Shown one piece after another: positions 35,839-43,510 of a DNA stretch of 64,000 nucleotides (position 1 is the first letter of the stretch; every line of letters begins with the position of its first letter). Location: assembly GCA_902784435.1 (NCBI GenBank), contig CACZUR010000018.1, positions 1 through 64,000 on the forward strand, in the 5' to 3' direction. Both the position numbers and the translations under genes were made by a program. This DNA comes from an uncultured Bacteroidia bacterium. Lineage in GTDB: Bacteria; Bacteroidota; Bacteroidia; Bacteroidales; UBA932. The notes below the pieces were generated by a model, which worked only from the letters and a program-made list of their open reading frames with translations, was not told the origin of the DNA and made no database searches.

Positions 35839-36898
35839 ATACGGCCTCGGCGAGTTTCCGGGCCAGTTCCAGGAACGCCAGGGCGTCCGGGCGGGAGCCC
35901 AGGGCGATGGGCTCGCCGTTGTCGGCGCCCTCCCGGATTCCCTGTACCAGGGGTATCTGCCCCAGCAGGGGAATGTCCAGGTTCCGGGCCATCTGCGCCC
36001 CGCCGTCCTTTCCGAACAGATAATACTTTTCCTCCGGATGGGCCTCGGGGGTGAACCAGGACATGTTTTCCACCAGCCCGTAGATGGGCTTGTTCACCTG
36101 CGGGTTGCGGAACATGTTGGCTCCGCGCAGGACATCGGCAAGGGCCACCTCCTGCGGGGTGGTCACGATGACGGCGCCGCTCATGGGAACGTCGCCCAGC
36201 AGCGAGATGTGGATGTCGCCGGTTCCCGGAGGCATGTCGATGAGCAGGAAATCCAGCGGGCCCCAGAGGGTCTGGAGGATAATCTGCTTCAAGGCGGTGG
36301 AGGCCATGGGGCCGCGCCAGATCAGGGCCTGGCCCGCGCCGGAGACGTGCCCTACGGACAGCCATTTTACGCCGTATTTCTCCACGGGAACGAAGAGATT
36401 GTCGTTCTCGTCCTCCCCGTACATCTCGATCACGGCGTCTTCCGTGCCGGTCATGGTGGGGATGGAGGGGCCGTAGACATCGGCATCGGCCAGTCCCACG
36501 CGATAGCCCAGGCGGGAGAGCGCCACGGCCAGGTTCACGGCCACCGTGCTCTTGCCCACACCGCCCTTTCCGGAGGCGATACCCACGATGTAGCGCACCT
36601 CCCTCAGCTGCTCCAGATTGAACTGGATGCCTTTGGGGGCCGCTTTGGCCGGGTCTTTCACGATGCTGTCCACCTGGATGTCCGTTCCGCCGGGGAGGTG
36701 CCGGTACAGGCAGGCCTGCACCGCGCCGATCAGGTAGTTTTTCAGCGGATCCGGCCGCTTGGGAAAGGCCAGCGTCACCCGCACGCTGCCATCGGCACAT
36801 GCTATCTTGTCCACCATCCCCAGGGCCACCAGGCTTTGGTCTCCCTGGGCGGGATGCTGCACTTCCTGCAGCCATTGCCGTATTTCGTCTTGGTTCAT
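35837..36898 (-). CDS. Mrp/NBP35-type ATPase, iron-sulfur cluster carrier
   Basis: A 353-residue protein with an N-terminal DUF59/MIP18-like domain (1-85) and a MinD-fold ATPase. The deviant Walker A is ASGKGGVGKSTVAVNLA near residue 95, and VDMPPGTGD-type switch segments are intact. Mrp proteins carry 4Fe-4S clusters to target enzymes. The C-terminal CxxC that binds the cluster in the classic form is absent; the region reads NMSWFTPEAHPEEKYYLFGKDGG, the form I expect in Bacteroidetes. It stands alone between a terminator and the yfhO-like gene. Confidence 0.93.
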   Translation of the reverse strand: MNQDEIRQWLQEVQHPAQGDQSLVALGMVDKIACADGSVRVTLAFPKRPDPLKNYLIGAVQACLYRHLPGGTDIQVDSIVKDPAKAAPKGIQFNLEQLREVRYIVGIASGKGGVGKSTVAVNLAVALSRLGYRVGLADADVYGPSIPTMTGTEDAVIEMYGEDENDNLFVPVEKYGVKWLSVGHVSGAGQALIWRGPMASTALKQIILQTLWGPLDFLLIDMPPGTGDIHISLLGDVPMSGAVIVTTPQEVALADVLRGANMFRNPQVNKPIYGLVENMSWFTPEAHPEEKYYLFGKDGGAQMARNLDIPLLGQIPLVQGIREGADNGEPIALGSRPDALAFLELARKLAEAV

Positions 36899-36985
36899 GC
36901 TGATATGTATCTTATTGACTATGAGTCATTTCCTGATTTTTATCGGCGCCATTTGGTCCGATAAAAAACCGTAATTTGTTAATTT

Positions 36986-39529
36986 TCAGGCGTTTGCGCG
37001 CCATGAGCGGGCGGCCAGGAGGGCCAGGGCCAGCACCAGGAGCACGAGCAGGCCGATGGAAGCCGCGCGGGAAACGGCGGCGCCCACCCGGTAGCTGTCC
37101 GGCAGGAAGGTCATCACCACTTCGTGCGCTCCGGCGGGCAGCAGGGCGGCGCGGAGGGTCCAGTTTGCCCGCAGGAGCTCCAGGGGCTGCCCGTCCACCG
37201 TGGCGTGCCAGCCGTCGGGGTAGTAGATTTCGCTGAAGACCGCCAGCCGGTCTGTGGCCGATGTATAGCGGTAATGCAGCTCGTTGGGGGCGTAGGAAGT
37301 CATTTCAATGGCGTCGGAAGGATTCCCGGTCGAGCCGGGAATGACGGGGGAGCCGGGAATGACGGCGGCCGGCAGCTCCGCCGTCACCACCGCCTGCGTC
37401 CGCAGGTCCACCTGGCCCAGGAGGGCGATTTCCTCGTCCGGCGAAGCCGCCTGCACCACGGAATCCACGAACCAGGCCGCACCCAGGGCGGCCCCGTTCA
37501 CCACGGGCGGATAGTCCCCGTCCAGAATCACATAGCGCGTGTTCAGGGCGTTGAGCACCGGCGTGGCGGCGGCCATGTAGTCCTCTACCTCTTCTATCTC
37601 CTTGGCCTGGTTCAGGGTTTTGTAGATTCCGTTGATTTCGGCCGACAGATATTGTTCAATCAGGTCCTGATAACGCTGCAGCTTGGCGGGGGAGTACCCG
37701 CCCACGCTCTTGTGCCGATAGGACGGTACGGACGAATTGAACACGTTCACCGTGAGGTCCAGCACGCGGTACTGCGGGTCTGTGTCTTCCAGGATGATCC
37801 GGTCTGCGGGACGCTCGGCAAAGGGCTTGTCAAAGTCCTTGGGCGTGGTGAAATGGTCGGCGTTCAGGTAGCGCTTGCCCACCGCGAAAAGGTCCAGGGT
37901 AACCAGCAGGCAGATGCCCGCGGCGGCGATCCATCTGCGTCCGAAGCCGGCAAAAGCCTTGGCGTGCTCCGTCTGGCCCTTGGGCGAAAGGGCCCAGACA
38001 ATGAGGGCCACCGTGGCGAAAATGAGCAGCAGGGAGCGCATGGCATCGGCACGGAACAGGGCGATGCGGTCCTCTACCAGGGCGTCTACCAGCACGTCCT
38101 GCATCTGGGCGTCGGCCGCTCCCGTGAAACTGCCGAAGAGGGTGGGCGCCAGCCAGCACAGGAAGCAGAACCCTCCGGTAACGGAAAAGGCGATGAGGCC
38201 CTGCTTCCGGAAGGCTTTCAAGTCGTAATCCCCTTTGACCAGCCGGTCCAGCGTCACGAAGCCCAGCAGGGGCAGGGTTACCTGCAGCACCACCAGCGCC
38301 ATGGACACCGTCCGGAACTTGTTATAGAGCGGCAGCACCGTGAAGCACAGTTTGGTAAAGGCCATGAAATGGCTTCCTACGGCCATGAGGATGGCAATCA
38401 GGGTAGCCGACAGCAGCCACCATTTTTCCCGCCCCTTGTACAGGCCCAGGCCCAGGATGAAGAGGAAAAGGGAAATGGCGCCCATATACATGGGCCCGGC
38501 GGTGAAGGGCTGCGGCCCCCAGTACAGCGGCAGGGCCTTGGCGGTTTCCTTGAGGTTGCGCTGGCCGTTTTGCCGGAGCAGCCGGATGGTGGCCGATTTC
38601 TCCGGATTCACGGCCCCGGCCGAAGCCCCGCCGTTGAAATCCGGAATGAGCAGGTTGGGCAGTTCCTCCCAGCCGTAGCTCCAGGAAGTGGCATAATCCA
38701 GGTCCAGGCCCTTGCCCGGGGCGCCGTCCTTGGACAGTTCGGAGCCCCCGCGCATGGTGTAGGGCGTATATTTGGCCAGCGGCAGCAGTTTGTTCACATT
38801 GGTGGCGATGCCCGCGCCGCCCAGGACCAGCAGCAGGGCCGATGCCACCCAGAACGCCTTCCACGCCCGCGTCCGTATCACATGGATGAATTCCACCAGT
38901 GCATACAGCAGCACCAGGATGGCCAGGTAATACGTGATTTGCTGGTGGTTGGCCTTGATTTGCAGGCTCAGGGCCAGGCCGAAAAGCACTGCGCCCAGGA
39001 GTGTCTGCCACCCGTTTTTGGCCCGCTTGTAGGTATAGACCAGCGCCGCCAGCACCCAAGGCATGAAGGCGATGGCCTGCATCTTGGTGTTGTGGCCCAC
39101 CTGGATAATCTGGAAATTATAACTGCAGAAGGCCACGGCCACGGCCCCACCCAGGGCCACCGGCCAGCTTACGCCCATGGTCAGAAACAGCAGGAAGGCC
39201 CCCAGCAGGGCGATGAACAGATAGGTGGCCGGCCGTTTTCCGGTGAGCAGCAGGTCGTACAGCCACTGGGTGTAGTCCCCGCCGTTGCGCGTGCTGATGG
39301 CCGTAGTGGGCATGCCGCCGAACATGGAATCCGTCCAGTAAGTGGGGTTGTCGGGATGCGCCTTGTTCCACTGGTTCATCTCGTGCGCCATGCCGTTGTA
39401 GCCGGAGATGTCGCTCTGGTTCACGATCTTGCCCTCCAGCACCTGCGGCACAAAGCCGTAGCTCAGGGCCAGGAACAGGGCCACGATGCCCAGGGCGATG
39501 CCGATCTTCTTAAGGAGCCTTTTATTCAT
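36986..39529 (-). CDS. YfhO-family polytopic membrane protein
   Basis: An 847-residue protein with about 12-14 transmembrane helices in the N-terminal 550 residues and a C-terminal soluble part ending with one more helix (about 815-838). NQSDISGYNGMAHEMNQW and FSEIYYPDGWHATVDGQPL are family signatures. YfhO proteins resemble GT-C glycosyltransferases and are linked to lipoteichoic acid or glycan glycosylation in other bacteria; the role here is unknown. Residues about 720-737 (AAVIPGSPVIPGSTGNPSDA) are encoded by a palindromic repeat inserted in frame. It overlaps the upstream glycosyltransferase by 8 nt. Confidence 0.88.
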   Translation of the reverse strand: MNKRLLKKIGIALGIVALFLALSYGFVPQVLEGKIVNQSDISGYNGMAHEMNQWNKAHPDNPTYWTDSMFGGMPTTAISTRNGGDYTQWLYDLLLTGKRPATYLFIALLGAFLLFLTMGVSWPVALGGAVAVAFCSYNFQIIQVGHNTKMQAIAFMPWVLAALVYTYKRAKNGWQTLLGAVLFGLALSLQIKANHQQITYYLAILVLLYALVEFIHVIRTRAWKAFWVASALLLVLGGAGIATNVNKLLPLAKYTPYTMRGGSELSKDGAPGKGLDLDYATSWSYGWEELPNLLIPDFNGGASAGAVNPEKSATIRLLRQNGQRNLKETAKALPLYWGPQPFTAGPMYMGAISLFLFILGLGLYKGREKWWLLSATLIAILMAVGSHFMAFTKLCFTVLPLYNKFRTVSMALVVLQVTLPLLGFVTLDRLVKGDYDLKAFRKQGLIAFSVTGGFCFLCWLAPTLFGSFTGAADAQMQDVLVDALVEDRIALFRADAMRSLLLIFATVALIVWALSPKGQTEHAKAFAGFGRRWIAAAGICLLVTLDLFAVGKRYLNADHFTTPKDFDKPFAERPADRIILEDTDPQYRVLDLTVNVFNSSVPSYRHKSVGGYSPAKLQRYQDLIEQYLSAEINGIYKTLNQAKEIEEVEDYMAAATPVLNALNTRYVILDGDYPPVVNGAALGAAWFVDSVVQAASPDEEIALLGQVDLRTQAVVTAELPAAVIPGSPVIPGSTGNPSDAIEMTSYAPNELHYRYTSATDRLAVFSEIYYPDGWHATVDGQPLELLRANWTLRAALLPAGAHEVVMTFLPDSYRVGAAVSRAASIGLLVLLVLALALLAARSWRANA
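37319..37372. repeat. Palindromic repeat element inserted in a coding sequence
   Basis: GATTCCCGGTCGAGCCGGGAATGAC-type sequence: ATTCCCGG (37322-37329) pairs with CCGGGAAT (37335-37342), and a second GCCGGGAATGACGG copy follows at 37352-37365. On the minus strand it is translated as VIPGSPVIPGSTGNP. The same palindrome (encoding IPGSTGNP-like peptides) is a known dispersed repeat in many bacterial genomes. The reading frame is preserved. Confidence 0.75.
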
Positions 39530-40820
39530 GTCGGGTGATTTTATCTAATAGTTGCGCCAGGGCATGGGTGGTGCTCCGGCGGGTGTACGGGCCGATGTCT
39601 CCGGCGGTGGCGGGCACGCCGCCCTCGCGGTGCTGCTGCCAGGCCGTCGTCAGGAAAGCCTGCATGGAAGCGGCATTTTCCCAGCCGGCCGTAACGCCCG
39701 CCTCCGTCTCCGTGAGCACGCGGGCCATGGCCCCGTCTTCCTGGCCGATGCCCAGCACGGGCCGCCGCGCCGCCAGGTACTCGAAGAGCTTCCCGGGCAG
39801 GATGGGGCGGTATTCAGGGTCGTTCCTCAGCGGAAGGATGAGCAGGCTGGCGGCGCGCTGCTCGGCCACGGCGTCGGCATGCTTGCACGGTCCCAGGGCT
39901 ACCACGTTGGCGGCCAGCCCGGCATCGGCCAGGGCGTCCAGCACCTCCCGGTCCACTTTCCCCACCAGGCGGATGCGCAGTGCCTCCCGGAAACCAGGCA
40001 CCGAAGCGGCCATTTTCCCCAGGACTTTCCAGAGCGTGAGCGGGTTGCCGTCGGCCGCGAAAAGGCCGGTGTGGGTGATGTTGAAATGCCCGTCGGGTTC
40101 CGGTGCCGGGCCTTCAAAGTCTTCTTCGTCGAAGCCGTTGGTGATGCAGGCCACCGGCGTACGGGTCTGTGCGGCGAACTCCTCCTGCACCAGCGGCGTG
40201 CAGGACAGCACCGTCTGGCACTCGTCCAGCACCGCCTGCTCCTGCCGGCGCAGCCGCGCCCAGGTGCAGGAAGTCATGGGCAGATACTTCAGATAGTACA
40301 TCCGGGTCCAGGGGTCCCGGAAATCCGGAATCCAGGGAAGGCCCGTGGCCTTGTGCAGCTTTTGGCCGATCAGGTGCACCGAATGCGGCGGGCCGGTGGT
40401 CACGATAGCGTCTACGGGGTGTTCCCGCAGATAGGCCTTCAGGGTTTTCACCGAGGGTTTCACCCAGCCCACGCGCGGGTCCGGCACAAAGAGATTGGCG
40501 CGGATCCACAGCGACAGCCGCTGCTTCCAGGTTTTCTTTCCGGACGATATCTCCGTCACCTGCGTACTGGCGCCTTTGCCGCCCAGCAGCTTGCGGTAGG
40601 CGGCATAGGGTTCCCAGATGCGGCCGCGGAGCACTTCCAGCGAAGCCGGCAGGTCCGCCCCCATCGTGGGGTCCAGGGCGGGATAATCGGCATGGAGCGG
40701 GGCAAACACCACAGGTTCCCAGCCCTCGGCGGGCAAATACTTGCAGAACTTCACCCAGCGCTGCACCCCCGACCCTCCGGACGGTGGCCAATAGTAGGCT
40801 ATTACCAGAACCCTTTTCAT
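39522..40820 (-). CDS. Glycosyltransferase, GT-B fold (GT4-like)
   Basis: A 432-residue protein with the GT-B opening MKRVLVIAYYWPPSGGSGVQRWVKFCKYL. Conserved features are TTGPPHSVHLIGQKLHKATGLPWIPDFRDPWT in the N-domain and, in the C-domain, LLILPLRNDPEYRPILPGKLFEYLAARRPVLGIG, the nucleotide-sugar site around the Glu of the KLFEY motif. The acceptor is unknown; the coupling with YfhO suggests a surface glycan pathway. The ATG at 40820 gives the conserved N-terminus and has a TATCTTTG box at 40855-40862; a longer frame to 41000 has no support. Confidence 0.9.
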   Translation of the reverse strand: MKRVLVIAYYWPPSGGSGVQRWVKFCKYLPAEGWEPVVFAPLHADYPALDPTMGADLPASLEVLRGRIWEPYAAYRKLLGGKGASTQVTEISSGKKTWKQRLSLWIRANLFVPDPRVGWVKPSVKTLKAYLREHPVDAIVTTGPPHSVHLIGQKLHKATGLPWIPDFRDPWTRMYYLKYLPMTSCTWARLRRQEQAVLDECQTVLSCTPLVQEEFAAQTRTPVACITNGFDEEDFEGPAPEPDGHFNITHTGLFAADGNPLTLWKVLGKMAASVPGFREALRIRLVGKVDREVLDALADAGLAANVVALGPCKHADAVAEQRAASLLILPLRNDPEYRPILPGKLFEYLAARRPVLGIGQEDGAMARVLTETEAGVTAGWENAASMQAFLTTAWQQHREGGVPATAGDIGPYTRRSTTHALAQLLDKITRHE

Positions 40821-40854
40821 AGACGGCTTCCGCCGGCACATGCCCGGCAGCATG

Positions 40855-40862
40855 CAAAGATA
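40855..40862 (-). promoter_or_regulatory. -7 box of the glycosyltransferase-yfhO operon
   Basis: The minus strand reads TATCTTTG, 34 nt before the glycosyltransferase start. Confidence 0.55.
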
Positions 40863-40918
40863 GCAAAAACCAGTGGAAAAACCCTGCTCCGAACCGTCTC
40901 CTTTGCGCGAAGCCCGTC

Positions 40919-41851
40919 TTAGTTTACGTAAACGGGACGGATGGCCGCACCTTCGCAGCGGGCACGAGTGCTGATGACCGGAGCATTGCCTTGCAGGCAC
41001 GCAAATTCCGTGGCATTCTCATACGGATTGCCCTCGCCGGAACCAGGAGCGAGGGTTCGGCTCCAGCAATGGAACGTCCGCGCCCAGATGGACTGGTAGA
41101 TATTTTCGGAGTCCAGCGGGAAGAAGATGGCGTTGCCGGTGATTTTGCTGGTGAAGAGCCACCCGTTGGCTCCGGAGAAGTGAAAATACTGAAGGTCGCA
41201 GTTTTGCAGCAATTCCTGGAATTCTTCTTCCGACGGCATTCTCCACTTGCCGCCAAGGGCGGCATATGCGGCATCGTCTTCCAGGTCCAGGACGGTTTTT
41301 CCATCGGCCTGCGAATATTTGGTAAGCGCATCCGGCATGCCCCATTTGTAGGATTTCCAGTAGAAGCTGGATCTATAGGTAATATCGCCCCAGACGTATA
41401 TTCCGCCATAATTAAAAGGACTCCTTGCCATCAGATTGGTCGAGGCCCATTTTACGCTGGTTCCCATGTCCACGGGGCCTTCCGGCAATGTGGGCGTATC
41501 GAACAGCATAAGCTCCGAGCTGTAGTCGCGACCATTGCGGGTAAGGGTGGTTGTATAATAATAAGTGCGTCCCGGAATCACGAAGTTTAGCGGGATCCTG
41601 AATTTTCCGTCCTGGATGTTCTTCTCGGTAATGGAGATGGTATAGCCCTTTGGCATATCCGGAAACTCGGAAATGTTTGCCGTAAAGACCATGATAGGGT
41701 CGTTCTGTTGAGCCCAGTCCTTCAGGTTGCCGACGATGGTTGCCTCGAAAGGTTTCTGGTCCACCACCGAAAGGGTATAAGGGGCCAGGCTGCCTTTTTC
41801 GCAGGACAAAAAGGCCAGCAGGACGGCCAGGACGACAGGGACGTGTTTCAT
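40919..41851 (-). CDS. Lipoprotein with FISUMP-like C-terminal domain
   Basis: A 310-residue lipoprotein (lipobox LAFLSC, Cys about 17). Residues 20-120 form a beta-rich Ig-like part. The C-terminal domain (VDMGTSVKWASTNLMARSPFNYGGIYVWGDI, LGGKWRMPSEEEFQELLQNCDLQYF) matches the Fibrobacter succinogenes major paralogous domain family, common on Bacteroidetes cell surfaces. It has no enzymatic motif and is probably a ligand-binding or structural surface protein. ATG 41851 precedes the signal peptide and has a TACATTTG box at 41902-41909. Confidence 0.8.
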   Translation of the reverse strand: MKHVPVVLAVLLAFLSCEKGSLAPYTLSVVDQKPFEATIVGNLKDWAQQNDPIMVFTANISEFPDMPKGYTISITEKNIQDGKFRIPLNFVIPGRTYYYTTTLTRNGRDYSSELMLFDTPTLPEGPVDMGTSVKWASTNLMARSPFNYGGIYVWGDITYRSSFYWKSYKWGMPDALTKYSQADGKTVLDLEDDAAYAALGGKWRMPSEEEFQELLQNCDLQYFHFSGANGWLFTSKITGNAIFFPLDSENIYQSIWARTFHCWSRTLAPGSGEGNPYENATEFACLQGNAPVISTRARCEGAAIRPVYVN

Positions 41852-41901
41852 AAGAAAGACAGGCTTCTGGTTAATCATTGCGGGATGCGAGTATTTTTCT
41901 C

Positions 41902-41909
41902 CAAATGTA
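41902..41909 (-). promoter_or_regulatory. -7 box of the FISUMP-like lipoprotein gene
   Basis: The minus strand reads TACATTTG, a TAnnTTTG match, 50 nt upstream of the start. Confidence 0.5.
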
Positions 41910-42310
41910 AAGTTCGGTATTATTTTATTAACAAACTAATTTTTCCAGTAACATTTTTTGCCTGTAAACGCCTGATTACCAATAATGGCCCAAAAACCGA
42001 AGTAACATTTGATTTTTAATTCGTAAAAAGGCCTCTTTCTATTCCTCCTGGAAAACTACCTTGGCTCCGAAGCTGCAACGTATTACGCAGAAAACGGCCA
42101 AAAGTGCGTAACTGGGTGATGGCCCGGGCATAACACCGAAGCAGGGTTGTAGAACTGCTTTATTTTGGGGGTACAGCTTCCGGTTTTTGGGGTGCAAACC
42201 TTCTGGATTTGGGGAAGGTGTCATTTAAGGCGGGGGACCTTCCCCATGGAATCGGCCACACAGGGCCCTACGGGGCCATTTCAGCGGGGAAGGTCCTGAC
42301 CACAAAAAGA

Positions 42311-42420
42311 GACCTTCCCCATAGGGGCCGCACACCTTCCCCAAACGTGCCTGGCACCTTCCCCATAGAAGGGGTACACCTTTCCCATTGGGGCGACCCA
42401 CCTTCCCTACAATGTACCCG
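42311..42420. repeat. 22-bp-period array with conserved 11-mer
   Basis: Units start at 42311, 42333, 42355, 42377 and 42399. Each begins with a conserved (G/C)ACCTTCCCCA word and ends with about 11 variable bases. Further copies of the word lie outside the register at 42236 and 42435, and reverse-complement GGGGAAGGT words at about 42211 and 42287. The period equals about two helical turns, so all words face one side of the DNA. Confidence 0.75.
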
Positions 42421-42521
42421 GCTCCTTTCTCAAGCACCTTCCCCTATTAAATTGCCTGTCCTTCCGGCGACGGGCCGGGGGCGACATGTAGACTGACCTG
42501 CGACAGAATGAACGATGACGG

Positions 42522-42724
42522 GCAACGTATTACGCGAAAAACGCCCAAAAGTGCGTAACAGGGTGCACTCCAAAGCAACGTGTAACGCAGAAAACGCCCA
42601 AAAGTGCGTAACAGGGTGTTCCTCGCGGCAACGTGTTACGCGAAAAACGGCCGAAAGCGCGTTACAGGGTGCCGGGAAGGGTAGGGTGTAACGCAGAAAT
42701 CGGCCGAAAGTGTGTTACAGGGTT
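42522..42724. repeat. 53-bp tandem repeat array, four copies
   Basis: Units start at 42522, 42575, 42628 and 42681. The conserved 44 nt run from GCAACGT through (A/G)TTACGC, a GAAAA-CGGCC-AAAAG centre and GCGTAAC to AGGGTG, followed by 9 variable bases. The GTTACGC/GCGTAAC ends form an imperfect inverted repeat. A fifth, isolated copy is at 42075-42118. Copies differ by several compensating changes. Confidence 0.85.
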
Positions 42725-42754
42725 CGGGCCGATACGTCCGGCCCGGAATGCTGC

Positions 42755-43396
42755 TTAGAAGCGGAAAGCGATACCGCCGGAGATGATGTTGCTGCCGTAA
42801 GGGTTGTTCTTGGCGGCAATGGGACGGTAACGCACCACCAGGCCCAGGTCCTGATACCAGATGTTGGCCTTCAGGTCCAGGCGGAAGCCCACGCGGTTCT
42901 TGGTGTCGTGGAAGGAGTCCGTGTGCCGGAAATCGCCTTCTGCGTAGGTGCTGTGATAGTTGACGATACCGATGCCGGCAGCGGCGGTGAGGCTGATGCC
43001 CCAGTCCTCGTTGAATTGCTGGTTGATACCCACCGGGACAGAGAAGGAAATGTCACAGAGGTTACCCTTGGCACCATCGATGGGGATGATGGTGGTGCCG
43101 CCGATAAAGCGGTTGCCATTCAGCAGGTACTGGAAATCGAAGAACATGTCCAGCAGGCCGATGGTGAAGGATCCGCCTCTCCAGGCCTGGTAACTCATGA
43201 CGATGGGGGCGATTTCCAGACCGAAACCGCTGGTGTTAAGTCCGTTTACGTTGGTCTGGTTGTAGTTGTACATGAAGCCGAACTGTGCTCCCACCTTCCA
43301 TTTGGAATCCTCCAGGAGGTCGTTGGCGGGATTGGACTGGGCCAGGGCGCCCATGCAGACGCCGGCCAGAAGAAGGGTTGCAAATAATTTCCGCAT
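42755..43396 (-). CDS. Small outer-membrane beta-barrel protein
   Basis: A 213-residue protein with a clear signal peptide (MRKLFATLLLAGVCMGALAQ). The mature part has about eight amphipathic strands (KVGAQFGFMYNYNQT, FGLEIAPIVMSYQ, FRLDLKANIWYQDLGLVVRYR) ending in the terminal strand GGIAFRF with a final Phe, as recognised by the Bam complex. It has no known ligand. ATG 43396 starts the signal peptide and a TATCTTTG box lies at 43421-43428. It is divergent from the EF-G-like gene. Confidence 0.85.
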   Translation of the reverse strand: MRKLFATLLLAGVCMGALAQSNPANDLLEDSKWKVGAQFGFMYNYNQTNVNGLNTSGFGLEIAPIVMSYQAWRGGSFTIGLLDMFFDFQYLLNGNRFIGGTTIIPIDGAKGNLCDISFSVPVGINQQFNEDWGISLTAAAGIGIVNYHSTYAEGDFRHTDSFHDTKNRVGFRLDLKANIWYQDLGLVVRYRPIAAKNNPYGSNIISGGIAFRF

Positions 43397-43420
43397 ATTC
43401 GATTCTTGTTTTAATCTGGG

Positions 43421-43469
43421 CAAAGATAAGCAAATTTTATTGCTTTTGCAGGTTTTTTCCTTATATTTG
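43421..43469. promoter_or_regulatory. Divergent promoters of the small barrel and EF-G2-like genes
   Basis: A minus-strand TATCTTTG lies at 43421-43428, 24 nt before the barrel start. A plus-strand TATATTTG lies at 43462-43469, 41 nt before the EF-G start. Confidence 0.55.
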
Positions 43470-43510
43470 CAGACTGCGATTCGAAATAGCAAAAATAATT
43501 AATAATACAG

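Larger units (their letters stand above)
41910..42754. other. Gene-free 845-bp region holding two tandem arrays
   Basis: No open frame here looks coding. It holds one isolated 44-bp unit (42075-42118), a cluster of CCTTCCCC words in both orientations (42209-42446) with a strict 22-bp period in its middle (42311-42420), and a 53-bp-period array (42522-42724). The left end (41910-42020) is AT-rich and probably part of the promoter region of the upstream lipoprotein gene. Confidence 0.8.

Noticed and set aside
37124-39538. An 804-codon open frame antisense to the YfhO-like gene
   Set aside because: It is rich in Gln/Gly/His as expected from antisense GC-rich membrane-protein codons, with no signal peptide or domain.
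42311-42420. The 22-bp array considered as a CRISPR
   Set aside because: The conserved part is only about 11 nt and the spacers about 11 nt, far below CRISPR sizes, and no cas gene is present.
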